In this document: piece after piece, positions 52,896-63,074 of the stretch | Numbering within the stretch: the first letter of the stretch is position 1 | How the letters are laid out: the number at the start of each line of letters is the position of its first letter | Assembly: GCA_963746465.1 (NCBI GenBank) | Contig: CAVVAY010000004.1 | Span: 124,001 to 188,000, forward strand | Source of the DNA: CAVVAY01 sp963746465 | GTDB taxonomy: Bacteria > Actinomycetota > Actinomycetes > JACCUZ01 | DNA: 64,000 nucleotides | Reading direction: 5' to 3' | The notes under the pieces: model-generated | The model's database searches: none | Seen by the model: only the letters and a program-made list of their open reading frames with translations | What the model was told of the DNA's origin: nothing | Program-made: the position numbers and the translations under genes

Positions 52896-53606
52896 ATGGC
52901 GACGCCTGTCAAGAGCAGCCGCGACTACCACTCCCCGCACCGGCAGCAGCAGGCCGCGGCGACCCGGCGGCGCATCCTGGACGCGGCGCACGACCTCTTC
53001 GAAGGCCAGGGCTACCCGGCGACGACGATGGCCGAGATCGCGGCGCGGGCCGGGGTCGCGCTCAAGACCGTGTACGTCGTCTTCTCCACGAAGAGCCAGT
53101 TGCTGCGAGCGCTCTGGGACCTGCTGCTCAAGGGCGACCAGGACGAGTCGCCCGTGGCGGAGCGCCCCTGGTACCGCGAGGTCCTGGACGAGGAGGACCC
53201 GCGCCGGCAGCTGCTGCTGCTCGCCGAGGCCTCCTGCGTGGTGAAGCGGCGGATCGGCGGGATCCTGCGCGTCGTGCGCACCGCCGCCCCGGTCGACGCG
53301 GACAGCGGCGACCTCTGGCGGCTGATCCAGTCGGACTTCCACGCGAACCAGCAGGCAGTCGTCGACAGCCTGGCGGCGAAGGGTGCGCTGCGGACCGACC
53401 TGGACGTGGCCCGCGCGACCGACATCCTCTGGACGCTCAACCATCCGGACACCTGGCTGCTGCTGGTCGGGGACCGTGGCTGGAGCCCGCAGGAGTTCGA
53501 GCGGTGGCTGGGCGACACCGCGTGCCAGCAGCTGCTCAACGACGCTGCAGGCTCTCCACCGTCGACAGCCAGTGCTCGCCGAACGACGGGCCGTCCACGC
53601 CGGTGA
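52896..53606 (+). CDS. TetR-family transcription regulator
   Basis: 236 residues. The N-terminal HTH (RRRILDAAHDLFEGQGYPAT; MAEIAARAGVALKTVYVVFS; KSQLLRALWDLL) is standard for TetR. The ligand domain (60-215) shows no family-specific motif. The gene is divergent from a methyltransferase gene, its probable target. Its last 71 nt overlap the end of the convergent nucleoside hydrolase gene; a downstream stop further along is not seen, so the overlap appears genuine. Confidence 0.9.
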   Translation: MATPVKSSRDYHSPHRQQQAAATRRRILDAAHDLFEGQGYPATTMAEIAARAGVALKTVYVVFSTKSQLLRALWDLLLKGDQDESPVAERPWYREVLDEEDPRRQLLLLAEASCVVKRRIGGILRVVRTAAPVDADSGDLWRLIQSDFHANQQAVVDSLAAKGALRTDLDVARATDILWTLNHPDTWLLLVGDRGWSPQEFERWLGDTACQQLLNDAAGSPPSTASARRTTGRPRR

Positions 53607-54420
53607 CCAGGTCGGCGCGGCGGCCGTCCAGCTCGACGGTGCCGATCGTGACGCCCGGCCAGCCGGTCGCCACCGCGACGGTCAGCGGGTCGTGGTGGAA
53701 GTTCGCCAGGTCGTCGGGCAGGCCGGCGTGCGCCAGTCCCAGCCCGCGCTTGCCCTGGTCGTCCCGGTAGGCCGCCGCCTGCCCGGCCATCAGCCGCCCG
53801 AGCGCGCCGGCTCTCGCCAGCCGTGGCAGGTCGCGGTCCCGCAGGTGCACCTGCGCGGTCACGGCGAGCGGTACGACGGTCAGCCGGCCCGCTGCCCGGC
53901 GTACCTCGGTGGCGGCGACCGGGTCGCAGACCACGTTCCAGTCGTCCTCGCCACCCCACGCAGGCAGCCCCTCGGCCGGTGGCCCGACCCAGCCGCCCAT
54001 CAGCACCACAGAGGCGTCGCCGAGGACGCCCGGCGACCGGCGCCCGAGCAGCGCAAGCGTCGTCGCCGGCCCGATCCCGGCCAGCACCGCGCCCGTCGCG
54101 ACCGACGCGGCCAGCAGGTCGAGCGCCGCCTCCAACGGTCCCGGCCGGGCGGCTACCGACGCCGGCCAGTAGCGCGGCCCGGCGTCGACCGTGCCTGACG
54201 GCCGGCCGGTGCTCAGGGACTCCGCCGCTCCGGCCGCGACCGGGACGTCCTCGCGTCCGGCCATCCGCAGCACCTCCGCGACGAAGCCGGCCCGCTGCCC
54301 GCCGGGGTCGTCGACCGTCGTCACCCCGGTCAGCTCGACGTCGTCGCGGCCGAGCAGGTAGGCCAGCGCCGCGACGTCGTCCGGGTCCCCGGCGAGGTCG
54401 GTGTCGAGGTGGATGCGCAC
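53536..54420 (-). CDS. inosine/uridine-preferring nucleoside hydrolase family protein
   Basis: 294 residues. The calcium-site motif is DTDLAGDPDDVAALAYLLGR (residues 6-25), followed by VTTVDDPGGQRAGFVAEVLR, AGIGPATTLALLGRRSP, LMGGWVGPP and DDWNVVCDPVAA, and the C-terminal FHHDPLTVAVATGWPG where a conserved Asp/His is expected. It would cleave the N-glycosidic bond of nucleosides for salvage. Located downstream of the GNAT genes (12 nt after the first GNAT stop), so probably in their operon. Confidence 0.87.
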   Translation of the reverse strand: MRIHLDTDLAGDPDDVAALAYLLGRDDVELTGVTTVDDPGGQRAGFVAEVLRMAGREDVPVAAGAAESLSTGRPSGTVDAGPRYWPASVAARPGPLEAALDLLAASVATGAVLAGIGPATTLALLGRRSPGVLGDASVVLMGGWVGPPAEGLPAWGGEDDWNVVCDPVAATEVRRAAGRLTVVPLAVTAQVHLRDRDLPRLARAGALGRLMAGQAAAYRDDQGKRGLGLAHAGLPDDLANFHHDPLTVAVATGWPGVTIGTVELDGRRADLVTGVDGPSFGEHWLSTVESLQRR

Positions 54421-54432
54421 GACCGGACGCCG

Positions 54433-54981
54433 TCAGCCGTCGGTCGAGAGCCGCGCGTGCAGGTGCTCGTCGTCCCGGGTGCCGTCCGGCGCCCGGTACG
54501 CACCGCGGAGCACACCCTCGGCGAGGTATCCGCACTTCTCCGCCACCCGGCAGGACGCCAGGTTGTCCGTCGCGTGCGGCAGCTCGATCCGCTCGATGCA
54601 CAGCGACCCGAAGGCCCAGCGCGTCACCGCCCCCACGCCGGCCGTGGCCACCCCGCGCCCGCGCGCCCAGGGCGCCGTGCGGTAGCCGATCGCCGCCGTC
54701 CGCTGGTCGGCCAGGTCCACCCGCCACAACGAGACGTTGCCGACCAGCCGACCGCTCGTCGCCTCCAGCACCGAGAACGTCGCATGGCTGCCGTCCGACC
54801 AGTCCGCCCCGCGTTCGCACCACGCGCGTGCGCCTTGCACGTCGACCACGTTCGGCGCCTCGTTCCAGCGCACGGTCAGCGGGTCGGTCAGCATCGCCAA
54901 CGCGTCCTCGGCCTCGTCCGGGGACGGCGGGCGCAGCTGCCACTGGCCGGCCGCTATCTCGACGTGCTCGATCGCGGTCAC
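54433..54981 (-). CDS. GNAT-family N-acetyltransferase (RimJ/RimL-like)
   Basis: 182 residues from GTG 54981, which overlaps the stop of the double-GNAT gene by 4 nt. Acetyl-CoA loop TAPWARGRGVATAGVGAVTR (R/QxxGxG/A form), preceded by LVGNVSLWRVDLADQRTAAI and followed by ELPHATDNLASCRVAEKCGY and GVLRGAYRAPDG. This pattern (NxASxRVAEKxGF) is typical of RimJ/RimL-type acetyltransferases acting on protein N-termini or small substrates. Confidence 0.87.
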   Translation of the reverse strand: MTAIEHVEIAAGQWQLRPPSPDEAEDALAMLTDPLTVRWNEAPNVVDVQGARAWCERGADWSDGSHATFSVLEATSGRLVGNVSLWRVDLADQRTAAIGYRTAPWARGRGVATAGVGAVTRWAFGSLCIERIELPHATDNLASCRVAEKCGYLAEGVLRGAYRAPDGTRDDEHLHARLSTDG

Positions 54982-56084
54982 CGGTCGCCCGCCAGCCGCA
55001 CGTGCTGGTGCTCGTCGACGAAGCCCTCGGCCAGCAGGCACGACTCCCGCTGGGTCGACTCCAGCGCGAAGCCGGCCTTGTCCGCGACCCGGCAGGACGC
55101 CACGTTGGCCACGGCGTGCTGCAGCTTCAACCGGTGCAGGTCGAGAACGTCGAAGGCGTACCTCGCGGCGGCGGCCAGCGACCGCGTGGCGACGCCACGG
55201 CCGCGCGCCTCCGGCAGCACCCAGTAGGACGCACTGGCCCAGCGGTCCACCAGGTTCACCCCGCGCAGCCCGACCGACCCGACGACGTTCCCGTCGGCCT
55301 CCACCGCCCAGGCGACCGCACTGCCCTCGCCGGCCCGCCGGTTCACCCGCGCGATGAGGCGGCGGGCGTCGTCCTCGGTCGTCGGGGTCGGCGAGGGGGA
55401 CCAGCGCGCGGCCGCCGGGTCGGTGCGGCCGAGCAGATACACGGCGGCGTCGTCGTCCCGCCACCGGCGCAGCAGCAGGCCCTCGGCCTGCACCTCGGGC
55501 ACGTCCAGCGGTGCCGGCGGCGTGTCGGCCGGGCCGGGCGGGTCGGCGGCCAGCCGGGCGTGCCGGTGCTGGTCGGCCACCCGGCCGTCGGGGTAGCCCA
55601 GCGCGGACCGCTCGATGCCCTCGAGGGCATAGCCGCTGCGGGTGGCGACGCGGCAGGAGGGGACGTTGCCGGTGTCGTGCACCAGCGACACCCGGGTCAA
55701 GCCCAGCTCGGCGAAGGCGTAGTCGGCGACAGTCCGGGCGGCAGCCACCGCGACCCCGCGACCACGGTGGTCCGGGTGCACCCCGTAGCCGATCTCGGCC
55801 GTAGCAGGAGGTTCCTCGAACTGGTGCAGGCCGGTGCGCCCGATCAGGTCGCCGGTAGAGGGGTCGCGGACCGCCCACTCGATCCGGCCGGGTCCGCTGC
55901 GCTCGGTGAGCCACCGCCGCGCGTCCTCGACTGTGTGCATGTCGGCCAGGGACCGCGACCAGCGCCGCCCTTCGCCGTCCGCGAGCTCGACGATCCGCGG
56001 CAGGTCGGCCTCGTCGTCGTACGGCGACAACAGCACCCCGGCGCCGCGCAGCTCCGGCGCCACCGCCGGGACCACGCGGCCCAT
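54978..56084 (-). CDS. tandem double GNAT acetyltransferase
   Basis: 368 residues from ATG 56084 with two complete GNAT domains. Domain 1: HPDHRGRGVAVAAARTVADY and VSLVHDTGNVPSCRVATRSG (residues 1-185). Domain 2, after a Pro-rich linker (PPGPADTPPAPLDVPEVQAE): LPEARGRGVATRSLAAAARY and LQHAVANVASCRVADKAGFA (200-368). Both carry the RxxGxA/V acetyl-CoA loop. Such fusions act as two-site or pseudo-dimeric acetyltransferases. It shares one base with the upstream GNAT stop (TGATG) and four with the downstream GNAT start. Confidence 0.88.
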   Translation of the reverse strand: MGRVVPAVAPELRGAGVLLSPYDDEADLPRIVELADGEGRRWSRSLADMHTVEDARRWLTERSGPGRIEWAVRDPSTGDLIGRTGLHQFEEPPATAEIGYGVHPDHRGRGVAVAAARTVADYAFAELGLTRVSLVHDTGNVPSCRVATRSGYALEGIERSALGYPDGRVADQHRHARLAADPPGPADTPPAPLDVPEVQAEGLLLRRWRDDDAAVYLLGRTDPAAARWSPSPTPTTEDDARRLIARVNRRAGEGSAVAWAVEADGNVVGSVGLRGVNLVDRWASASYWVLPEARGRGVATRSLAAAARYAFDVLDLHRLKLQHAVANVASCRVADKAGFALESTQRESCLLAEGFVDEHQHVRLAGDR

Positions 56085-56644
56085 CAGCGCAGCTCTCCTG
56101 GCAGCAACCCGCCGACCCAGCCGTCCAGCCGGTCGCCCCGGTGCGCGAGGCGGCTGCGGCAGGTGCCCTCCCGGGTGAACCCGATCTTCTCGACGACCCG
56201 CCAGGAGGCCTCGTTGCCCACCCCGGCCCACCACTCGATGCGCTCCAGCCCCAGCACGTCGAAGCCGAACTGGCAGACCATCCGGGCCGCGGCCGTCATG
56301 ACGCCTTGGCCGCGCGCCCACGGCGCCGTCCAGTAGCCGATCTCGCGCATGCCGGCGTCCCGGGCGTGCAGCCCGACCATGGCGAGCAGCCGCTCGCCAG
56401 TGGCCTCGACGACCGCGAAGGTCATCTCCCCGTGCTCCGCGTCCGCCCAGCGCGCCGGGCGCTCGGCCACGAACTGCCGGGCGTGGTCGAGGGTGTAGGG
56501 GACCGGCACCGGGACCCAGCGGGCCAGGGTCTCGTCCTGGCAGGCCTCGTTGATCGCCTCGACGTCCCCCTCCTCGGGCAGGCGGAGCAGCAGGCGGCCG
56601 TCGGTCAGCGTCGCGGGTCCGGGATGGGTCACACCCCTATCCAA
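56084..56644 (-). CDS. GNAT-family N-acetyltransferase (RimJ/RimL-like)
   Basis: 186 residues. Acetyl-CoA loop TAPWARGQGVMTAAARMVCQ, upstream DARDAGMREIGYW-type strand and downstream VGNEASWRVVEKIGFTREGT are as in RimJ/RimL proteins. First gene of the minus-strand run GNAT, double GNAT, GNAT, nucleoside hydrolase. Similarity of motif order suggests the four domains came from duplication. ATG 56644 is used; secA starts on the other strand 128 nt away. Confidence 0.87.
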   Translation of the reverse strand: MDRGVTHPGPATLTDGRLLLRLPEEGDVEAINEACQDETLARWVPVPVPYTLDHARQFVAERPARWADAEHGEMTFAVVEATGERLLAMVGLHARDAGMREIGYWTAPWARGQGVMTAAARMVCQFGFDVLGLERIEWWAGVGNEASWRVVEKIGFTREGTCRSRLAHRGDRLDGWVGGLLPGELR

Positions 56645-56698
56645 CCGGGCACCTCGGGGCCGGTCGAGGCGTTATGGCCGGGAAAGTGGGCCTGCGCC

Positions 56699-56704
56699 TA
56701 CGAT
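56699..56704 (+). promoter_or_regulatory. candidate -10 box (TACGAT) of secA
   Basis: TACGAT in the secA-GNAT divergent space predicts a start near 56711 and a leader of about 60 nt ending in the GAGGAG ribosome site. No good -35 hexamer at 16-18 bp. Confidence 0.35.
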
Positions 56705-56771
56705 GGACCGAACGAGATCCGGCCCCTGCCACCCGGGGTGGGACCGTCCCGACCGCTCGAGGAGATCCTGC

Positions 56772-59531
<2,760 letters not shown>

Positions 59532-59541
59532 CTGGAAGGTC

Positions 59542-59883
59542 ATGACGCCGGAGGACCTGCGGGCCTACTGCCTGGGCAAGCCCGGTGCGTGGCCGGACGA
59601 GCCGTGGGAGGGCGACGGGGTCGCGAAGGTCGGGCCCAAGATCTTCGCCTTCCTGGGGCCGGAGTCGGTGGGCCTGAAGTGCGCGGCGACCCGCGACGAG
59701 GCCGACGAGTGGCTGACCCGGTTCCCCGATGACGCATCGGTGATGCCCTACATCGGCCGGTCCGGCTGGAACACGCTGCGCATCGGTGGCGCGATCCCGG
59801 ACGACGAGCTGCGGGACGCGATCGACGGGTCCTACGACACGGTGCTGGCGAAGCTGCCCAGGAAGGACCGGCCTGCGGTCTGA
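59542..59883 (+). CDS. MmcQ/YjbR family DNA-binding-like protein
   Basis: 113 residues from ATG 59542, 10 nt after the secA stop, with GGAAGG upstream. MmcQ/YjbR signatures: LRAYCLGKPGAWPDEPWEGD near the N-terminus, KIFAFLGPESVGLKCAA, VMPYIGRSGWNTLRIGGAIP, and DAIDGSYDTVLAKLPRKDRP. The family has a CyaY-like fold and is of unknown function. Probably transcribed with secA. Confidence 0.88.
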   Translation: MTPEDLRAYCLGKPGAWPDEPWEGDGVAKVGPKIFAFLGPESVGLKCAATRDEADEWLTRFPDDASVMPYIGRSGWNTLRIGGAIPDDELRDAIDGSYDTVLAKLPRKDRPAV

Positions 59884-59900
59884 GCCGGCCGTGAGCCGGC

Positions 59901-60476
59901 TCAGCCGAGCTCGAGCGCGGTGCACTGCCAGCGGCCGTCCAGGCCTTCGAGCCGCAGGGCCACGGCCGTCGACCGGGCTCCGCGCCGCACCAGCGCCGCG
60001 ACCTCGGCCACGCCGTCGGCCGGGAGGCTGACGTGCACCGACCGCACGATGCCCCGCGCGGCGCCGTCCGGACCGGCGCCCGGACCGACGATCAGCGTGG
60101 CCACCTCGTCGTAGACATCCGTGCTGGTCCACCGGATCAGCTGCGACAGCGGCCGGTCGCCGGCCAGCACCTCCACGACGGCCTGGGCGAACCGGCCGGC
60201 CCAGCCGCGGGCCTCGGGCAGCGCAGCGGTGGGGGTCGGCTGCGGGCCGAACTCCACCGCGTCGGCCTCGTCCTGCGCGTCCGGGCGGGGGACGAGGCGC
60301 AGCTCGGGTGGGGGTGCAGGCGTGGCGGGGAGCCCGGTCGGCAGGACGAAGGCGAGCGCCAGGGTGCCCTGGACCGCGTCGGCCGGTGGACCGGCCGGGC
60401 CGCGGCCGGGCTTCTCGTCGTCGTACGGCGGCTCGCTGGCGGGGACGGGCAGGCGGCGCAGCGTGGTCACGGCCAT
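59901..60476 (-). CDS. Rv3235-family protein
   Basis: 191 residues. A Pro/Ala-rich N-terminus (residues 1-95) is followed by the conserved domain: WAGRFAQAVVEVLAGDRPLS, QLIRWTSTDVYDEVATLIVG, VRSVHVSLPADGVAEVAAL and RSTAVALRLEGLDGRWQCTA. This matches the actinobacterial Rv3235 family located near secA1 in mycobacteria. Function unknown; no membrane segment or signal peptide is seen. Convergent with the YjbR-like gene. Confidence 0.87.
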   Translation of the reverse strand: MAVTTLRRLPVPASEPPYDDEKPGRGPAGPPADAVQGTLALAFVLPTGLPATPAPPPELRLVPRPDAQDEADAVEFGPQPTPTAALPEARGWAGRFAQAVVEVLAGDRPLSQLIRWTSTDVYDEVATLIVGPGAGPDGAARGIVRSVHVSLPADGVAEVAALVRRGARSTAVALRLEGLDGRWQCTALELG

Positions 60477-60519
60477 CTCGGGCTCCTCAGGTCGGTGCGG
60501 AGGTCGGTCGGGTCAGAGG

Positions 60520-61281
60520 TCAGGGGCGCGGCGGCAGCAGCCGCTGGCCGGGCAGCAGCAGGTCGGGATCGGGGCCGATGACCCTGGCGTTGGCCCGGTG
60601 CCAGCGGGGCCACTCGCCGGCGACCTCGGCCGCCGAGGCGGTCGGCCCCAGGTGCCGCGCGGCGATGTCCCAGAGCGTGTCGCCGCGGCGCACCACCACC
60701 TCCTCGTGCACGGCCCGGCCGGCGCCGGGTGCGCTCGCGACCAGCCGGACGAGGGACCGGGCGCGGGGGTCCTGCCGCGGCGGGGCGACCGGCCGGTCCG
60801 GGGTCCAGCCGGGCGGTACGCCGGTAGCCGGCCGATCCAGAGCATCGCCGCCCGGCAGTGACGGCCCGGCGACCGACGGAGCTGAGCCGGCCGGCGTCGT
60901 CGCGACCGCCGCCATGACCGGCAGCGCCGCCGACAGCGGAGCGCCGGCGATGGTGAGCCCCAGCAGGGCGCCGGCCAGCTGCCGGCAGAGCCGCGGAGTG
61001 ATCGTGGCGACCCGGCGGTGCGCCCGGGAACTGAGCCCGCCGACGGCGGCGGTCAGCACCGTGAGCGTGGTGAGGAACGTCAGCCAGCTCAGCGCGACCC
61101 AGGCGCCGAGCGCCGCGGCCAGGGCCACGAGCGCGTCGAACGGGGCGGGACCGGGAGCGCGGACCGCGTCGTAGACCCCCGCCGTAGCCCACGCCAGCAG
61201 ACACGTACCGGTCAGGTGACCGAGCAGCAGCAGGCCGCCTGCTGCGACGGCGCGGAGCCGGATGAGCGAGTATTCGGCCAT
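60520..61281 (-). CDS. LysM-domain membrane protein
   Basis: 253 residues from ATG 61281 (MAEYSLIRLRAVAAGGLLLL). Two or three N-terminal helices (LGHLTGTCLLAWATAGVYDA; LVALAAALGAWVALSWLTFL; LLGLTIAGAPLSAALPVMAA) lead to a Pro-rich outside linker and a C-terminal LysM-like motif (EEVVVRRGDTLWDIAARHLG and NARVIGPDPDLLLPGQRLLP), which binds peptidoglycan. 43 nt upstream of the Rv3235-like gene in the same direction, so both are likely co-transcribed from a strong promoter. Confidence 0.87.
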   Translation of the reverse strand: MAEYSLIRLRAVAAGGLLLLGHLTGTCLLAWATAGVYDAVRAPGPAPFDALVALAAALGAWVALSWLTFLTTLTVLTAAVGGLSSRAHRRVATITPRLCRQLAGALLGLTIAGAPLSAALPVMAAVATTPAGSAPSVAGPSLPGGDALDRPATGVPPGWTPDRPVAPPRQDPRARSLVRLVASAPGAGRAVHEEVVVRRGDTLWDIAARHLGPTASAAEVAGEWPRWHRANARVIGPDPDLLLPGQRLLPPRP

Positions 61282-61301
61282 GACTGACTCCGATTGATGA
61301 C

Positions 61302-61317
61302 GTTTGCTTGTGTTTGC
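61302..61317. repeat. GTTTGC direct repeats in the LysM promoter
   Basis: GTTTGC at 61302-61307 and again at 61312-61317, a 10-bp period (one DNA turn), just downstream of the -10 box of the LysM gene promoter, inside the leader. A possible regulator-binding site. Confidence 0.45.
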
Positions 61318-61318
61318 C

Positions 61319-61347
61319 TTTCTACACGTGCATTGGCTTTCAGTCAA
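61319..61347 (-). promoter_or_regulatory. candidate promoter of the LysM gene
   Basis: On the minus strand TTGACT (61347-61342), a 17-bp spacer and TAGAAA (61324-61319). The -35 box matches five of six bases of TTGACA. The predicted start lies near 61312, about 30 nt before ATG 61281. Confidence 0.6.
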
Positions 61348-61441
61348 GTCGTGCTGGGCCGGGGGTGGCGCCGCCGTTCGCCCCTGCGGTAGGAAATCCC
61401 CCGGGGCACGTGGGTGGCCTCGCCGGACGGGGTGGGGCTGG

Positions 61442-61999
61442 ATGCGCTGGGACGACCTGTTCCGCGACCTCGAGGCGCAGCTGGAGGCGGCCGCCGCCGC
61501 CGAGCTGGACGCCGAGGTGGCCGACCGGGTCCGCCGCGAGGCCGCCCTGCTCGGGCTGGTCGACCGGGCGCGGGCCGCGGTAGGCCACCCGGTCGTCCTG
61601 CGGGTGCTCGGCGCCGGCCCGGTCGAGGGGGTGCTCGCCGACGTGGGGTCGCAGTGGCTGCTGCTGGCCGAGACGGGCGGCCGCGAGGTGGTGGTACCGC
61701 TGTCAGCGGTCGTGTCGCTGGCTGGGTTACGAGCCTGGTCCGAGGTGCCCGGCTCGGCCGGTCAGGTGTTCGCCCGTCTCGGGCTCGGGTCGGCGTTGCG
61801 CGGGATCGCCCGGGACCGGCTGCCGGTCCAGGTCTGGCTCACCGACGGGAGCGTGGTGAGCGGCACGGTCGACCGCGTCGGCGCGGACTTCGTCGAGGTC
61901 AGCGAGCACGGAGCCGGCGAGGCGCGCCGCCGGAGCGAGGTCGGGGCGGTCCGCACCGTCCCGTTCGGTGCGCTGGCCATGGTCCGCAGCGGACCGTGA
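61442..61999 (+). CDS. conserved hypothetical actinobacterial protein
   Basis: 185 residues from ATG 61442 (MRWDDLFRDLEAQLEAAAAA), preferred over upstream starts because it gives a typical helix start. Residues 50-110 and 130-180 show two small beta-rich repeats (VVLRVLGAGPVEGVLADVGS; VQVWLTDGSVVSGTVDRVGA; VVPLSAVVSLAG), reminiscent of Sm-like or SH3-type folds. No known domain is certain. Similar genes stand beside BldC-like regulators near secA; it may share their regulation. Confidence 0.7.
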   Translation: MRWDDLFRDLEAQLEAAAAAELDAEVADRVRREAALLGLVDRARAAVGHPVVLRVLGAGPVEGVLADVGSQWLLLAETGGREVVVPLSAVVSLAGLRAWSEVPGSAGQVFARLGLGSALRGIARDRLPVQVWLTDGSVVSGTVDRVGADFVEVSEHGAGEARRRSEVGAVRTVPFGALAMVRSGP

Positions 62000-62008
62000 C
62001 GTGGCCGA

Positions 62009-62299
62009 TCAGGCCACGCCGTCCCCGTCGCCCGGCTGGTCCGGCTCGTCGTCGGACCTGCCGAACCTGTGGGTGCTGACGAACTCCCGGGTCTCGTCGT
62101 ACATCCGCGCGATGTAGCCCTCGAGCTCGCTGGCCTCCACCCGCCACTGCCCGCGGCCACCGATCTTGATCGCGGGCAGGTCGCCGGAGCGCACCAGGGC
62201 GTAGACCTGGGCGGCCGAGATGTTCAGCGTCTCGGCGACGTCGGCGAGCTGGAGGAAGCGGGGACCAGGGCTCGCGGCCGGAGAGGTCGTAGAGGTCAT
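62009..62299 (-). CDS. BldC-like helix-turn-helix DNA-binding protein
   Basis: 96 residues from ATG 62299. The excisionase/MerR-type winged HTH (RFLQLADVAETLNISAAQVY; ALVRSGDLPAIKIGGRGQW; RVEASELEGYIARMYDETRE) is that of the BldC family, which binds 9-10-bp spaced direct repeats as a head-to-tail filament in Streptomyces. The C-terminal acidic tail (SDDEPDQPGDGDGVA) is short. Convergent with the 61442 gene, 9 nt apart. It may act on nearby promoters with 10-bp direct repeats. Confidence 0.87.
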   Translation of the reverse strand: MTSTTSPAASPGPRFLQLADVAETLNISAAQVYALVRSGDLPAIKIGGRGQWRVEASELEGYIARMYDETREFVSTHRFGRSDDEPDQPGDGDGVA

Positions 62300-62408
62300 G
62301 TACCGCAGTATGCCGCCGGTAGCCTGCAGTTGCGGTGTGGTGTCCACAGTCAGTTCGGTTGTGGACAGGTCGCTCGGGGGCGGATCAGGCGTACGGCAGG
62401 ATGAGCAG

Positions 62409-63074
62409 GTGTCCGAGCTCCCGGCGCCCAGTGCGTCCCGACTTCCGCGGGCCCGCTGGCTCGACGCCAGGCTGCTGGTGGGGCTGCTGCTGGTCCTGCT
62501 GTCCGTGGTCGTGGGCGCCAAGGTGTTCGCCGACGCCGACCAGCGGGTCCGGGTCTGGTCGGTGACCCGCGACCTGGGTACCGACACCCCGCTCAGCAGC
62601 GACGACCTGCAGGCCCGGTCGGTCAGCCTGGACGACGTGTCCGGGCGCTACCTGTCGGCTGCCGAGGACCTCGAGGGACTGGTGCTCACCCGTCCGGTCG
62701 GCCGCGGAGAGCTGCTGCCGGTGTCCGCGGTCGGGCGCGCCGACGCGACCGAGCGGCGCCGGATCGTGATCGCGGTCGACCGGTTCGGGGTGGCCGGCAT
62801 CGCCAAGGGCCGGGTCGTCGACGTCTACGTGGTCCGGAACACGGCCAGCGGCGCGGAGCCGTCACCTCCCGAGCTCGTGCTGTCCGGGGTGACCGTCGGC
62901 GAGGACGTGAAGTCCGGCGGCAGCGCCTTCGGCGGCAGCGGGTCGCAGGCCGGCGTCACGCTGCTGGTCGAACGGGCAGACGTGCCCGACCTCATCGACG
63001 CGGTGGCGCACGGCGACATCTACCTCGTCCAGGTCCCGGCCGGGGCGGGTTCCCCGGCGGCGTCCGGCTCGTGA
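62409..63074 (+). CDS. SAF-domain/CpaB-like Flp pilus assembly protein
   Basis: 221 residues from GTG 62409. One membrane helix (LLVGLLLVLLSVVVGAKVFA) then an SAF domain (GTDTPLSSDDLQARSVSLDD; LEGLVLTRPVGRGELLPVSA) and RIVIAVDRFGVAGIAKGRVV, as in CpaB/RcpC-type proteins of Tad pilus systems. It overlaps the next gene by 4 nt (GTGA), a CpaE-like ATPase-fold protein, which is the usual order at the start of actinobacterial Tad loci. Confidence 0.85.
   Translation: MSELPAPSASRLPRARWLDARLLVGLLLVLLSVVVGAKVFADADQRVRVWSVTRDLGTDTPLSSDDLQARSVSLDDVSGRYLSAAEDLEGLVLTRPVGRGELLPVSAVGRADATERRRIVIAVDRFGVAGIAKGRVVDVYVVRNTASGAEPSPPELVLSGVTVGEDVKSGGSAFGGSGSQAGVTLLVERADVPDLIDAVAHGDIYLVQVPAGAGSPAASGS

Noticed and set aside
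53506..53606. Frameshift in the TetR C-terminus
   Set aside because: The extra residues are low-complexity, but the frame is open and the overlap with the convergent gene is plausible, so no break is claimed.
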